NCBI RefSeq assembly: GCF_014648115.1
Contig: NZ_BMQM01000007.1
Location: 1 to 64,000 of the forward strand
Reading direction: 5' to 3'
DNA length: 64,000 bases
Source of the DNA: Deinococcus seoulensis
GTDB lineage: Bacteria; Deinococcota; Deinococci; Deinococcales; Deinococcaceae
The notes under the pieces are model-generated. The model ran no database searches. It was not told where the DNA came from and was given only the letters and a program-made list of their open reading frames with translations. The translations under genes were made by a program, and so were the position numbers. The stretch's first letter is position 1; each line of letters starts with the position of its first letter. This document shows, piece by piece, positions 13,336 through 23,086 of the stretch.

Positions 13336-14394
13336 TCAGGCCAGTTCGACCACGCTCGCGTCACTGATGGTCAGCTTGTGCGTGCGCGGCACCGTCCGCC
13401 CACCCCGCACCTGCGCCCGCACACCGATCAGGCAGTCCTGCAACCTCTTACTCAGGTTCTCGATCTGCGCCTCGGCGTCGATCACGCTGTGCTCCACCTC
13501 GGCGCCCCGCACCACGCTGCCCTGCCCGATGCTGGTAAACGGCCCGATGTACGCGTCCTCGATGATCACGCCCTCACCCAGCATCACCGGCCCCACGATC
13601 TTGCTGCGCGTTACCCGCGCCGACACCGGAATCACCACCCGGCCCGTGATCCGCGAATCCTCCACCGTGCCCTGCACGTCCAGTACGATCCGCTCCAGCA
13701 GCAGGCGGTTGGCGTCCAGCAGGTCCGCCGGGCGACCCGTGTCCTTCCACCAGCCCATCACCGGTTGGCCCGTCACGTCCGCGCCCCGCTCGATCAGCCC
13801 CTGAATGCCGTCCGTGATCTCATACTCACCCCGCGCAGACGGCGCCATGCCGTCCAGCACCGAGAAAATCTGCGGCGTGAAACAGTACAGACCCGCCACG
13901 GCCAGATTACTCGGCGGAACTTTCGGCTTCTCCACCAGGCGCGTGATGCGTGTCCCGTCCATCTGCGCCACCCCGAACGCCGTCGGGTCCTCCACCTCCA
14001 CCAGCGCAATCAACGCCGCCGGACGCTCCGCCAGGAACCGGTCCACGAACGGTTTCGCCCCGAACTCGAACAGGTTGTCCCCCAGGTACACGCAGAAATC
14101 ATCCTCACCCACCCACTCGCGCGCCACCAGCACCGCGTGCCCCAGCCCCAGCTGCTCATGCTGATTGATCAGCGTGACCTGCACACCCGAAATTTCCTGG
14201 ATGGCATGCTGAATCTCCACCCGCGTGATATCCGACACCACCACACCGATCTCCGAGATACCCGCCGCGCGGAGCGTCTCGATGGCATGCCCGATAATCG
14301 GCTGCCCCGCCACCCGCAGCACAGGCTTGGGACGTGTATACGTCAGGGGACGGAGACGCGTACCCAGACCAGCAGCAGGAATAATGGCTTTCAT
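13336..14394 (-). CDS. Glucose-1-phosphate thymidylyltransferase-like nucleotidyltransferase (long form)
   Basis: This sugar-1-phosphate nucleotidyltransferase is predicted to make dTDP-glucose or a related NDP-sugar. The 352-residue product has the N-terminal catalytic signature [18 protein letters not shown] (residues 8-25), the metal site YLGDNL near residue 100, and [10 protein letters not shown]. From about residue 245 it has a left-handed beta-helix hexapeptide tail ([21 protein letters not shown]). The long tail matches the StrD/RmlA-long group, so the sugar substrate is uncertain. It diverges from the pglC-like gene. TACAGT lies 6 nt before the ATG, implying a leaderless message. No rmlB, C or D genes are in the window. 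Confidence 0.85.
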   Translation of the reverse strand: MKAIIPAAGLGTRLRPLTYTRPKPVLRVAGQPIIGHAIETLRAAGISEIGVVVSDITRVEIQHAIQEISGVQVTLINQHEQLGLGHAVLVAREWVGEDDFCVYLGDNLFEFGAKPFVDRFLAERPAALIALVEVEDPTAFGVAQMDGTRITRLVEKPKVPPSNLAVAGLYCFTPQIFSVLDGMAPSARGEYEITDGIQGLIERGADVTGQPVMGWWKDTGRPADLLDANRLLLERIVLDVQGTVEDSRITGRVVIPVSARVTRSKIVGPVMLGEGVIIEDAYIGPFTSIGQGSVVRGAEVEHSVIDAEAQIENLSKRLQDCLIGVRAQVRGGRTVPRTHKLTISDASVVELA

Positions 14395-14400
14395 GAGCCT

Positions 14401-14406
14401 ACTGTA
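14401..14406 (-). promoter_or_regulatory. -10 box, leaderless start of the RmlA-like gene
   Basis: Minus-strand TACAGT is followed by 6 nt (AGGCTC) and ATG 14394. Confidence 0.5.
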
Positions 14407-14487
14407 AGGCAGTGGCGCGGCATTCAGGGCTGAACGTGACGGATGTGCCACGCAGGTTCCCTGATGAAGCGCAGCACTTCTGGAACA

Positions 14488-15117
14488 ATGGCAGTCATGT
14501 TCCTGAATTCCCTCATATTCAAACGGTGCCTGGATACCCTGTGCGCGGCGGTCGGGTTGCTCATCCTGGGGTTGCCGATGGTGGCACTGGCCGCATTGAT
14601 TCGCTGGAAACTGGGCAGCCCGGTCCTGTTCCGACAGCAGCGTCCAGGACGACACGGACGGCCCTTCGTGATGTACAAGTTCCGCAGCATGAGCGATCAA
14701 CGCGGTTCGGACGGGCAACTTCTCCCCGATGCTCAGCGGCTGACCCGCTTTGGTCGGTTCCTGCGCTCAACCAGCCTGGATGAACTGCCGGGCCTGTTGA
14801 ACGTCCTGCGCGGAGACATGAGTCTGGTCGGCCCGCGCCCACTGCTGATGGAGTATTTGCCTCTGTATAGTGCCCGGCAGGGCCGCCGTCACGACGTGAA
14901 ACCCGGCCTGACTGGCTGGGCACAGGTCAACGGCCGGAACGCCATCTCCTGGGAGCAGAAATTTGAACTGGATGTCTGGTACGTCGAGCACCGCACCCTG
15001 AAACTCGATCTGCAGATTATTGCAATGACCCTCCAGAAAGTCCTGAAACGCGACGGCATCAGCGCGCAGGGAGAGGCAACAATGAGTCGCTTCCAGGGCA
15101 GTGCCCGTGATACCTGA
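14488..15117 (+). CDS. Phosphoglycosyltransferase, PglC/WcaJ-type initiating sugar transferase
   Basis: This enzyme transfers a sugar-1-phosphate from a UDP-sugar to undecaprenyl phosphate at the inner membrane, starting repeat-unit assembly. It is a short monotopic form of about 209 residues. It has one N-terminal hydrophobic segment (about 14-36) and the bacterial sugar-transferase domain: [33 protein letters not shown] with the catalytic Asp-Glu pair, and [14 protein letters not shown]. The short form and the following pglD-, pglE- and pglF-like genes make diacetamidobacillosamine the likely substrate. The start is uncertain: ATG 14488 is used, but ATG 14497 is also possible. It overlaps the next gene by 17 nt. 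Confidence 0.9.
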   Translation: MAVMFLNSLIFKRCLDTLCAAVGLLILGLPMVALAALIRWKLGSPVLFRQQRPGRHGRPFVMYKFRSMSDQRGSDGQLLPDAQRLTRFGRFLRSTSLDELPGLLNVLRGDMSLVGPRPLLMEYLPLYSARQGRRHDVKPGLTGWAQVNGRNAISWEQKFELDVWYVEHRTLKLDLQIIAMTLQKVLKRDGISAQGEATMSRFQGSARDT

Positions 15118-15745
15118 ACCGGCCAAGGCGACACCAGACCTGCATGTCATCGGTGCGGGCGGTCACGCCCGCGTGATCGTGGCTCTGGCCCAGGCGGCCG
15201 GCTACCGCATTGCCGGTATCTTCGACGATCAGCCTGCCAATCCCGCTCTCCTGCTGGGCCACCCGGTATCCGGTTCCGTGCGGGACATTCCTGACTCAGT
15301 GGATACCTGGGCTGTCATTGCCATCGGAAGCAACGCCGTGCGCGAGCGTCTGGCCGCGCAGTTCCGTCAGGTGCAGTGGGCCACCCTGATTCATCCGGCG
15401 GCCTGGGTTGCGCCGGACGTCGTGGTCGGGCCGGGGAGCGTTGTCATGGCAGGGGCCGTGCTGCAACCTGGCGTGCGGATCGGCACACATGTAATCGTGA
15501 ACACGCTTGCGGGCATCGATCATGACTGCCGTCTGGATGATTACGTGCATGTCGCTCCGGGCTGCCGATTGGCCGGAAACGTTCACCTGGAAACCGGCGT
15601 GTTCGCGGGGGTGGGATGCAGTTTCATCCCAGGGGTGACTGTTGGCCCCTGGGCACAACTGGGCGCCGGGGCTGTCATCACGGGCGCGCTACCCGGAGGT
15701 GTGACTGCTGTGGGTATTCCGGCACGCCCGATGCGGGGCCGGTGA
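15101..15745 (+). CDS. PglD/NeuD-family sugar N-acetyltransferase
   Basis: This is predicted to acetylate the 4-amino group of UDP-4-amino-4,6-dideoxy-GlcNAc, giving UDP-diacetamidobacillosamine. It has an N-terminal Rossmann-like PglD domain beginning LHVIGAGGHARVI. A left-handed beta-helix of hexapeptide repeats follows (about residues 95-205), containing GIDHDC with the putative catalytic His, and VAPGCRLAGNV. The 214-residue length suits the family. The start is GTG 15101 or GTG 15107, both within the tail of the phosphoglycosyltransferase gene, so translation is coupled. C. jejuni PglD is the best-known relative. Confidence 0.88.
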   Translation: MPVIPEPAKATPDLHVIGAGGHARVIVALAQAAGYRIAGIFDDQPANPALLLGHPVSGSVRDIPDSVDTWAVIAIGSNAVRERLAAQFRQVQWATLIHPAAWVAPDVVVGPGSVVMAGAVLQPGVRIGTHVIVNTLAGIDHDCRLDDYVHVAPGCRLAGNVHLETGVFAGVGCSFIPGVTVGPWAQLGAGAVITGALPGGVTAVGIPARPMRGR

Positions 15746-15970
15746 CGGCCCTGGGGATGCAGTGTGATCCAATTCAGTCCAATCCAGTTGACGGGTCTGT
15801 CCTCACCGCTCAATTCGGTGAGGGCCAGGGCTGCTCGGGACGGTGGAGGGAGCGTTCCGCTGTCTTCCGATGACCCTGCACCCCCTTAGATGACCTGAAG
15901 TCATATAAAATGAGCTGGACTGGATGAAAAGTTTGCCTGCCGACCGCCGCTCTTGCCGTATCCTGTCATC
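15746..15970 (+). promoter_or_regulatory. Intergenic region before the pglE-like gene
   Basis: This 225-nt stretch breaks the otherwise overlapping pgl-like operon. It has a 10-nt direct repeat (CCAATYCAGT at 15770 and 15780), a hairpin CTCACCG/CGGTGAG (15802-15822), and a perfect palindrome ATGAC-N5-GTCAT (15890-15904) abutting TATAAAA. TATCCT (15959-15964) lies 6 nt before ATG 15971, which suggests an internal leaderless promoter. The palindrome could be an operator. Confidence 0.45.
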
Positions 15971-17173
15971 ATGAAGCAGGTGCTTTCCCCGCAGGTAACC
16001 CCAGCATTCGCCGGATGGCCTGTCTTTGAACCGGATGAAATCCAGGCCACCACGGACGTACTGCAGTCGGGTCGCGTGAACTACTGGACTGGAACACAGG
16101 CGCGTGAATTCGAACGCGAGTACGCCAGTTACCTGGGAGTGCCGCACACCATTGCGCTGCACAACGGCACGCTGGCGCTCGAACTGGCCCTGTACGCTTT
16201 CGACATAGGAGACGGCGCCGAGGTCATCACGACCAGTCGCACCTTCATCGCCTCGGCCAGCGCCGCCGTCATGCGTGGCTGCGTTCCCGTCATCGCCGAC
16301 ATCGATCCCGTGACGCAGAACGTCACGGCCGAGACCATCCGTCCGTTGATCACACCCCGCACCCGCGCCATCATCGCCGTGCACCTGGCCGGCTGGCCCT
16401 GCGATATGGATCCCATCATGGCCCTGGCCGCCGAACACAACCTGGTCGTCATCGAGGACTGCGCCCAGGCTCACGGAGCTTTCTACAAAGGCCGGCCTGT
16501 CGGCAGCATTGGGCACGCCGCCGCCTTCTCCTTCTGTCAGGACAAGATCATGACCACCGGCGGCGAGGGCGGCCTGTTGGCCCTGCACGACACCGATACC
16601 TGGAAGAAAGCCTGGGCGTTCAAGGATCACGGCAAAAGCTACGACGCCGTCTACAACACTGAACACCCCCCCGGCTTTCGCTGGCTGCACGAGTCCTTCG
16701 GTACGAACTGGCGCATGCTGGAGATTCAGGCCGCCATCGGCCGCCTTCAACTCCGCAAACTGCCCGCCTGGATTGAGCGTCGCCGCGCCAACGCGCAGGT
16801 GCTCAACGAGCGCTTCTCCCGCCACGCCGCGCTGCGCCTGACCCTTCCGGACGACACCGAAGTGCACCACGCCTACTACAAGTACTACGTGTTCGTGCGC
16901 CCGGAACAACTGGCCCCCGGCTGGAACCGTGACCGCATCATGAATGCCGTCACCGCACAGGGCGTTCCCTGCTTCAGCGGTTCCTGCTCGGAAATCTACC
17001 TGGAGAAAGCCTTCACGGACGCAGGATACGGCCCACAGGAACGTCTGCCTGTTGCCCAGGAACTCGGAGACACATCCTTGATGTTCCTGGTGCACCCGAC
17101 CCTCAGCCCCGACGACATGCAGCGCATGGCCGACGTGGTCGACGAGGTCATGCTCCGGGCCCAGAAGGCATGA
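15971..17173 (+). CDS. DegT/DnrJ/EryC1 aminotransferase, PglE-like
   Basis: This PLP-dependent aminotransferase is predicted to aminate C4 of UDP-4-keto-6-deoxy-GlcNAc made by the next gene's product. The 400-residue product has the fold type I features of the family: YWTGTQAREFE, HNGTLALELAL, VIEDCAQAHGA, and the PLP-lysine segment FSFCQDKIMTTGGEGG. It is larger than WbpE/ArnB-type members and resembles those paired with PglF/WbpM-type dehydratases. The frame opens at TTG 15953, but ATG 15971 with TATCCT 6 nt upstream is the better start. Its stop overlaps the next ATG by 4 nt (ATGA). Confidence 0.9.
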   Translation: MKQVLSPQVTPAFAGWPVFEPDEIQATTDVLQSGRVNYWTGTQAREFEREYASYLGVPHTIALHNGTLALELALYAFDIGDGAEVITTSRTFIASASAAVMRGCVPVIADIDPVTQNVTAETIRPLITPRTRAIIAVHLAGWPCDMDPIMALAAEHNLVVIEDCAQAHGAFYKGRPVGSIGHAAAFSFCQDKIMTTGGEGGLLALHDTDTWKKAWAFKDHGKSYDAVYNTEHPPGFRWLHESFGTNWRMLEIQAAIGRLQLRKLPAWIERRRANAQVLNERFSRHAALRLTLPDDTEVHHAYYKYYVFVRPEQLAPGWNRDRIMNAVTAQGVPCFSGSCSEIYLEKAFTDAGYGPQERLPVAQELGDTSLMFLVHPTLSPDDMQRMADVVDEVMLRAQKA

Positions 17174-18999
17174 TGGTCACAGCGTTCCTGCGCAAATACC
17201 TGATTGACCTGCTGCTCTGGATCAGCGCCGGCCTGCTGGCCTATGCATTTCGTAAACCCTCACTGATCGCAGACGGCATTCCGCTCAGCGTGTTCGGTTA
17301 CCTGCTGCTCAGCGGGCTGGTGATGGCTGGCGTGTCGTGGCGGTACAAGCTGGCCCGCCAGATGTGGCAACGTGTGGGAGTCCTGGACCTCCAACGTCTG
17401 GCCTACGCCAGCGCACTGACCACCCTGATCATGTTTGCCAGTGGGTTCGTCTTCCAGACTTGGCTGCAACTGCCACGCAGCGTCCCCCTGCTGGCCGGCC
17501 TGCTGGGCTTCCTGCTGATGGGCGCCACCCGTCTGGCCGCCCGCCTCGTCAGTGAGGCCGCCGCCCGCCAGACTGCGACCGAGCAACGCCGGGTCCTTAT
17601 TATCGGTGCGGGCGAAGCCGGCATTCTGATTGCCCGCGAGATGCAGCGTCACCCCGAAGCGGGACTCACTCCCATCGGGTTTCTCGATGACGAGCCCAGC
17701 AAAGTGCAGCAGCGGCTGGTCGGCCTTCCAGTCTTCGGTACCGTCGCACAGTTACAGCAGGTCGCCGCTCGTGAACGGGCCGAGGAGATCCTGATCGCCG
17801 TACCCTCCGCATCCGGCGAGTTCGTTCGCCGGGTCGTCGATCTGTCCCGTGACGCCCAGATGCGTTACCGCATCATCCCCGGCGTGTTCGAGATCCTCAG
17901 CGGAGACGTGAACATCAACCAGATCCGCGACGTGAATCTCGAGGACCTGCTGCGCCGCCCACCTGTGCAGCTGAACACAGCCGAGATTGCCAACTACCTC
18001 AGGGGCCGCGTGATCCTCGTAACGGGCGCCGGAGGCAGCATCGGCTCGGAGATCGTCCGGCAGATCTCGACCTTCTCACCCGGCACCATCCTGCTGTTCG
18101 GCCGGGGCGAGAACAGCATCTTCAGTATCCAGCAGGAACTCCACCGCAACTGGCCTGAAATCAAGCACATCGGCCTGATCGGCGACGTGCGCGATCACTC
18201 CAGACTGCAAAGTGTGTTCGAGCAGTACCACCCGGAAGTGGTCTTCCACGCAGCTGCGCATAAACACGTTCCGCTGATGGAACAGTCACCTTCCGAGGCA
18301 ATCCTGAACAACGTCATGGGCACCCGCAACGTCGTGGATCTCTGCCTGAAGCACGGCGTGACCCGCCTCGTGAACGTCTCGACCGACAAGGCCGTGAACC
18401 CCACCAGCGTCATGGGAGCCTCCAAACGCCTCGCAGAGATGTCCGTCTCGGCCGGGGCCACCCGCGCCCGCGAAACACAGGCCTTCGTGTCTGTCAGGTT
18501 CGGGAACGTGCTGGGCAGCCGGGGCAGCGTCGTCCCGACCTTCATGGCACAGATTCGTGCCGGGGGGCCCATCACCGTGACCCACCCGGAAATGGTCCGG
18601 TATTTCATGACCATTCCCGAAGCGGCCCGACTGGTCCTGCAGGCCGGTGGACTGGCCGAGAACGGCCGGGTCTACGTACTGAACATGGGAGACCCGGTCA
18701 AGATCTCCGACCTGGCACACGACGTGATCCGGCTGAGTGGAGCCCGCAACGTCGAGGTTGTCTACAGTGGCGTCCGCCCCGGCGAGAAACTCTACGAGGA
18801 ACTCCTGACCACCGCCGAAGGCACTCACGCCACCACCCACAGCGAGATCTTCAGCGCCAACCTCGCCCAGGTAGACCACGACGCCCTGCAACGACAACTT
18901 GACCAGATACAGGCAATGGCCCATGCCAATGACGCCGACGCCATCCGCCGCGCGCTGAACACCCTGATTCCTGAAAACAAGTTTGGAAGCATCCGGTAA
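17170..18999 (+). CDS. UDP-GlcNAc 4,6-dehydratase, PglF/WbpM/CapD family
   Basis: This membrane-bound NAD-dependent dehydratase makes UDP-4-keto-6-deoxy-GlcNAc, the first step towards bacillosamine. It has 609 residues. Four N-terminal transmembrane helices (about residues 8-125) are followed by a CoA-binding-like Rossmann domain (VLIIGAGEAGILIAREM). The SDR catalytic domain has GAGGSIGSEIVRQI, HAAAHKHVPLME and VSTDKAVNPTSVMGASKR, in which Met replaces the usual SDR Tyr. C-terminal features include VRPGEKLYEEL. The ATGA overlap places it last in the operon. A hairpin follows at 19037-19069. Confidence 0.92.
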   Translation: MMVTAFLRKYLIDLLLWISAGLLAYAFRKPSLIADGIPLSVFGYLLLSGLVMAGVSWRYKLARQMWQRVGVLDLQRLAYASALTTLIMFASGFVFQTWLQLPRSVPLLAGLLGFLLMGATRLAARLVSEAAARQTATEQRRVLIIGAGEAGILIAREMQRHPEAGLTPIGFLDDEPSKVQQRLVGLPVFGTVAQLQQVAARERAEEILIAVPSASGEFVRRVVDLSRDAQMRYRIIPGVFEILSGDVNINQIRDVNLEDLLRRPPVQLNTAEIANYLRGRVILVTGAGGSIGSEIVRQISTFSPGTILLFGRGENSIFSIQQELHRNWPEIKHIGLIGDVRDHSRLQSVFEQYHPEVVFHAAAHKHVPLMEQSPSEAILNNVMGTRNVVDLCLKHGVTRLVNVSTDKAVNPTSVMGASKRLAEMSVSAGATRARETQAFVSVRFGNVLGSRGSVVPTFMAQIRAGGPITVTHPEMVRYFMTIPEAARLVLQAGGLAENGRVYVLNMGDPVKISDLAHDVIRLSGARNVEVVYSGVRPGEKLYEELLTTAEGTHATTHSEIFSANLAQVDHDALQRQLDQIQAMAHANDADAIRRALNTLIPENKFGSIR

Positions 19000-19036
19000 G
19001 TTCATCGGGCGACCTGACAGCAGCGGTAAAGCGGTA

Positions 19037-19069
19037 AAGAGGACCGGTGGGGAGCCTGCCGGTCCTCTT
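19037..19069. terminator. Terminator hairpin between the two convergent polysaccharide operons
   Basis: AAGAGGACCGG (19037-19047) and CCGGTCCTCTT (19059-19069) form a perfect 11-bp stem. A weak CACTTCAC tail follows on the plus strand. Confidence 0.7.
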
Positions 19070-19077
19070 CACTTCAC

Positions 19078-19212
19078 ACGGACTGCCGTCTGTTTCGCTG
19101 ACAATCCGGGACTTCACCGGATTGTCACCTCCACACCCGAAGGGGCGTTTCTCTCTTACTCGCATTCGCTCGGCCCCAGCGGCTTTGTAGGCCATTCAAT
19201 CGGAGTCCGTAT
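19078..19212 (+). repeat. Interspersed structured repeat, copy B
   Basis: This copy begins ACGGACTGCCG and ends CGGAGTCCGTAT. The internal stem is TGACAATCCGG/CCGGATTGTCA (11 bp, the longest of all copies). It lies between the convergent polysaccharide operons, 11 nt from the end of the minus-strand one. Confidence 0.93.
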
Positions 19213-19223
19213 CATCGTAGTGA

Positions 19224-19751
19224 TTACCGCGAAGCCGGTTGGGACCGGTAGGTTACGTCACCGAAGTACAGTGTGCGGCGATTCGCCACGTCAGGGCCAG
19301 TGAAGGCATTGCTGAAGATCAGTGCCAACTGTCCCGCTGCCTTGACGGTCACCTGCTCTGCCTGAGCGCTACCGGACACCTGACCAGACGCAATCAACTG
19401 CCCATCCAGGTAAGTTTCCCAGCGGCTCGGGGTATTCATGACTTCACGGCGCTGCACGTTGAAAGACAGGATGCCTGCGCTGCACGCCCGTAACGTAATG
19501 CCACCCATCCGCCCGAACCCCCATAACTCGCCCGCAGGTGCCGCGCGCACCGGTTGCCGGTCGCTGGTCAGCGCCGTTACCTGCTGGCAGTCGGTGGGAG
19601 AGATGCCGAGCGGCTGCACCTGGACGGTCCCCTGGGCGCGGACGGGAATGTCCCCGAGCAGGTGAGCCGTTACAGAGCCGACCCCCACGGTGCTGATCAC
19701 GCCCACCATCAGGCGTAACGCACTGAACTGACGCTGCGCGTCAGCGGGCAC
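19224..19751 (-). CDS. Membrane-anchored secreted protein of unknown function
   Basis: The 175-residue product has an N-terminal hydrophobic segment (about 12-32, VGVISTVGVGSVTAHLLGD) and an extracytoplasmic part. That part looks like a carbohydrate-binding beta-sandwich: YLDGQLIASGQV, QLALIFSNAFTG, RTLYFGDVTY. Two cysteines could form a disulfide. I do not recognise a named family. The GTG start overlaps the stop of the ligase-like gene by 11 nt, so it is translated with it. As the last gene of the polysaccharide operon it may bind or anchor the product, which is inference from position only. Confidence 0.65.
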   Translation of the reverse strand: MPADAQRQFSALRLMVGVISTVGVGSVTAHLLGDIPVRAQGTVQVQPLGISPTDCQQVTALTSDRQPVRAAPAGELWGFGRMGGITLRACSAGILSFNVQRREVMNTPSRWETYLDGQLIASGQVSGSAQAEQVTVKAAGQLALIFSNAFTGPDVANRRTLYFGDVTYRSQPASR

Positions 19752-21360
19752 GTGTCACCTCCCACTCCCGCAGTACCTGCCGGGATGCTGGACGGACCTC
19801 ACGCGAGATCACCAGACGCATGCGCACGACAGGATCCTGATGATCAGGTTTCACCCGCGCATACACCCAGTCCTCCAGCGTGACCCCATTGAACCGCGCG
19901 CCTCCGATACGGACACAGATATTCTGCACTGAACACTGCTCGACAGCCACGTACACCCCCGGCTCGCTGGTCTTCAACTGAACGTACAGGCCATACACCT
20001 CATCCGGTTCATACTGCGGCGGAAGCAGCACCTGCCCCACCTGCACAGGCGGCAGACGATCCGGAGTGATCAGCGTCCACGGAACCCAGATGGTCGTTAC
20101 CGTCAGGGCCGACCCAAGGAGCAGCGCATTCCCCAGGCCCACAGGCCAGTGCCGCAGCGAACGCGAGGTGCCCGGCAACTGCTCCGGCTGTGAGGCCCAG
20201 ACGCCCCATGCGGCCCCTCCAAGAATGAAGAACACCTCTGCGTACCCGGGTGAAGGAAGTAACGTCACGTTATCCAGGGTGTTCAAGGTCAGCAATCCTG
20301 CGACGGCGGCGCGCGCCACAGCCCAACCAGACCGCCACGCACCCCACAACAGAGCCCCCCACAGCACCGCCCAGCCCAGCAGCCCCACCCACCCCGTCTC
20401 GACCAGCGCCTGAAGGACTCCGTTGTGTGCAATCAGCCAGGGCTGTTGCAGTCCAGAGAGCCACGCAGGACAACCGGGCATCACCTCTTGCAACGTTTCC
20501 AGCGTCTGACAGGGATCGGAAAAGGGAGCGGCGAGCCCTCCAAACTGATACGGTCCGGCCCCACCGACAGGTAGGCTGCGCGCCACGTTCGCCGCGTTCG
20601 TCCAGACCTCCTCACGGCCGCTGATGACTGGCCCCATGAACTCCGCCACGGGCTGGCGAGCACCGTCCCACACGGCCACGACCAGCAGTGGAACCATAAG
20701 CAGAACCCGGACGGCTGTCGCGAGGCGGCCACGCCACGCAGCCAACAGTCCGATCAGCAGGGCCGCCCAGGCCATCCGGCCGTCACCCAGTACAGTGATA
20801 GCTACGCCCAGCAGACCCACCGGAACCCGCCAGTGCCACCCCCAGGCCCGTTGCAGCAGGGCAAGCCATACCAGCACCACACCCAGAACACTCATGCCGT
20901 TCGAACTGGAGAACAGGAATTCCAGTGGGCGCAACCCACCCTGCACGCCTACCCAACCGGTTGTGAGTGACTGTAGAACCAGGGCCAGCACGCAGACCAT
21001 TGAGATACCACCCGCCAGCCACTTTAAGTTCAGCGACGCCCCACGAGTCGCGCCGTACAGCACCAACGCGCAGACCAGCGCCGTCCTGAGGGCTGCCAGC
21101 CCAAGAGACAGCAGCACCTGCGACGTGAACAGCGCCGCTGCCAGCTGCGTCACTGCAAACACAGCAAGTGGTACGGTCAACCCTGCCGGAACGGTTTTCC
21201 AGGCACCCAACGCACTCAGGCTCACTACCGACACGGGCGGGAAGACCGGCAGGGCACCAAGCATCCAGTCACGCCACAGTGAAGCCCGGAGAGACGTCCC
21301 TCCGGGCTGCCCAACTGCGGGTTCCCTGAACGCAGGATCAGATGGGCGTTCCGATCTCAA
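19741..21360 (-). CDS. O-antigen ligase/Wzy_C-family membrane protein
   Basis: This 539-residue protein has about ten transmembrane helices followed by a soluble C-terminal domain of about 120 residues after one more helix. The segment HNGVLQALVETGWVGLLGW (near residue 315) is the conserved periplasmic-loop signature of the WaaL/Wzy_C superfamily. Members either ligate polymer to an acceptor or polymerise repeat units. Because a separate Wzy-like gene is present at 26637, ligation or attachment to the cell surface is the likelier role here. The start is TTG 21360, with GGAG nine bases upstream, 18 nt after the wzc-like stop. Confidence 0.8.
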   Translation of the reverse strand: MRSERPSDPAFREPAVGQPGGTSLRASLWRDWMLGALPVFPPVSVVSLSALGAWKTVPAGLTVPLAVFAVTQLAAALFTSQVLLSLGLAALRTALVCALVLYGATRGASLNLKWLAGGISMVCVLALVLQSLTTGWVGVQGGLRPLEFLFSSSNGMSVLGVVLVWLALLQRAWGWHWRVPVGLLGVAITVLGDGRMAWAALLIGLLAAWRGRLATAVRVLLMVPLLVVAVWDGARQPVAEFMGPVISGREEVWTNAANVARSLPVGGAGPYQFGGLAAPFSDPCQTLETLQEVMPGCPAWLSGLQQPWLIAHNGVLQALVETGWVGLLGWAVLWGALLWGAWRSGWAVARAAVAGLLTLNTLDNVTLLPSPGYAEVFFILGGAAWGVWASQPEQLPGTSRSLRHWPVGLGNALLLGSALTVTTIWVPWTLITPDRLPPVQVGQVLLPPQYEPDEVYGLYVQLKTSEPGVYVAVEQCSVQNICVRIGGARFNGVTLEDWVYARVKPDHQDPVVRMRLVISREVRPASRQVLREWEVTRAR

Positions 21361-21378
21361 TGCTGCGCACTCCAGTCG

Positions 21379-22992
21379 TTATTCATCACGTGTGTAAGAG
21401 CGCCCATACGTGTAGCCGTACCCCTGATTGCGGCTGAGTTTGTTCAGCACGATCCCCAGCAACTTCACCGAGGCCACGTTGACGCTCTGCAACATGCGCT
21501 GAATCTCGACCATCGACGTGCCATTGGCCTCCACGACCAGTACCATACCGTCCGTCTGCGGCCCGATCACCAGAGCGTCAGCCACAGAGAGTACCGGCGC
21601 GCTGTCCAGCAGCACCACATCGAATCCTTCCGTCCAGGCCTTGATCTGCTCAGCAAAGGCACGAGTGGTCAACAACCCGGCCTCCCGCCGCGTGGCCTGC
21701 GAAGCCGGTAACAGGAAGACCCCGTTCCCCAGATCCACAGCGCTGGCCTGCTCCGGATGCTGCACTGCCTGCAGCAAGGTCGTCTGCCCTGCCTGGACTG
21801 ATCCGCTGAGCGGCACCCAGGAACGCCCGGTCAGATTCCAGTACTCATGCTGGGTGGGCCTGTGCACGTCCAGGTCCATGATCAACACACGCTTGCCAGA
21901 AGCGGCGAAGCTGGTGGCAAGCGACACGACCACCGTACTCTTCCCCTCACCCGGCCGGGCACTGGTCAGCACGAACGTCGACGCCCGCCCTGCATTCTCA
22001 TTCACGACAGCGGACAGGTTCGCCCGGATGAACCCAGTCGGTTCGTACAATTCACCCGACGAGACCGCGTTCACCACCAGGGAACGCTGCGCGCGGCGTA
22101 ACTTCGGCAGTTCGCCAATCACCGGCACGTTCAATGACAGCAGATCCGCCGACGACCGCACGCGGCGACTCAGGGCGTCCACCAGCACTGCCAGACCAAA
22201 ACCACCCATCAAGGCCAGCACGCCTGCCAGCACCGCGTTCCGCAGTGGCTTGGGCGAGATTGGGCTATTCGACGTGTTCGCCTCGGACAGCAGCACCAGG
22301 TTCCCGGTCGCGACCTGTTCAAGCACCTGCACCTGCGACAGGTTCAGGCGCGCCTGCCCACGCGCCACAGCCAGTGCTTCACGCTCTGCACCACTGGTTG
22401 GTAAGGCTGCGATCTGCGCGTCCAGACTGTCTACCTGACCCTGTAAGGTCTGCTTGGCAAGCGTGATGCCACGTTTGGCACGCGCCGCATCCCACTCCAG
22501 CAACGCCTTCATCGCCGAGTCCGTCAGCACGCGCGCTCCTTCAGGAGTACCGGACAACGCTCGCAACTCGTAAATCCCGCGCTGCTGAGCGTCCACGCGT
22601 GCACGTACCGTCACCAACTTGAAGCCGTTTCGGTTCAACTCGGACTGAAGCTGATCAGCGATCACCGTGCGGTTTGCTTCAGGTAACTCCGATTCACGAA
22701 TCAATTCGATGATCCGCAACACCACTGACCGGCTCTGCAGAACCTCTGCCACCGCACCCTGGGGCAACTGAGGCGTAGCCACCACACCTGTGTTCGCCAC
22801 GCTGTTCCCCACGTCACTGGACGCCGCCATGACACTGCCTGTCGCCTCGTACACACGGGCCTGCCGCTGCGCCGCGAAGTACACACCGAAGACAACCAGC
22901 AGTGTCAGAGCCAGGACAGGCAGCCAGTGCCGCCGTACCGCGCGGAACACCTGCGCCAGATCAAGTTCATCCCGTTTTATCTCCCCAGTCAT
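21379..22992 (-). CDS. Bacterial tyrosine kinase / chain-length regulator, Wzc type
   Basis: This BY-kinase controls polysaccharide polymer length and export. The 537-residue product fuses a Wzz domain to a cytoplasmic P-loop kinase. The Wzz domain has transmembrane helices at about residues 24-44 and 255-275, with a periplasmic coiled coil between. The kinase has Walker A (TSARPGEGKST), Walker A' (VLIMDLDVHRP) and Walker B (FDVVLLDSAP). The C-terminus is a tyrosine cluster, YGYTYGRSY, the usual autophosphorylation tail. No cognate phosphatase or Wza-like exporter is seen in the window. It follows the GT4 gene by 94 nt. Confidence 0.93.
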   Translation of the reverse strand: MTGEIKRDELDLAQVFRAVRRHWLPVLALTLLVVFGVYFAAQRQARVYEATGSVMAASSDVGNSVANTGVVATPQLPQGAVAEVLQSRSVVLRIIELIRESELPEANRTVIADQLQSELNRNGFKLVTVRARVDAQQRGIYELRALSGTPEGARVLTDSAMKALLEWDAARAKRGITLAKQTLQGQVDSLDAQIAALPTSGAEREALAVARGQARLNLSQVQVLEQVATGNLVLLSEANTSNSPISPKPLRNAVLAGVLALMGGFGLAVLVDALSRRVRSSADLLSLNVPVIGELPKLRRAQRSLVVNAVSSGELYEPTGFIRANLSAVVNENAGRASTFVLTSARPGEGKSTVVVSLATSFAASGKRVLIMDLDVHRPTQHEYWNLTGRSWVPLSGSVQAGQTTLLQAVQHPEQASAVDLGNGVFLLPASQATRREAGLLTTRAFAEQIKAWTEGFDVVLLDSAPVLSVADALVIGPQTDGMVLVVEANGTSMVEIQRMLQSVNVASVKLLGIVLNKLSRNQGYGYTYGRSYTRDE

Positions 22993-23086
22993 TCATACCG
23001 CCTTATCGTTGAGTCTGCGTGTGGGAGCGCAGAGATGTATCGTTCCACCCCGAAAGACAGGGAATGAATCTCACCTTATCAGAAGG

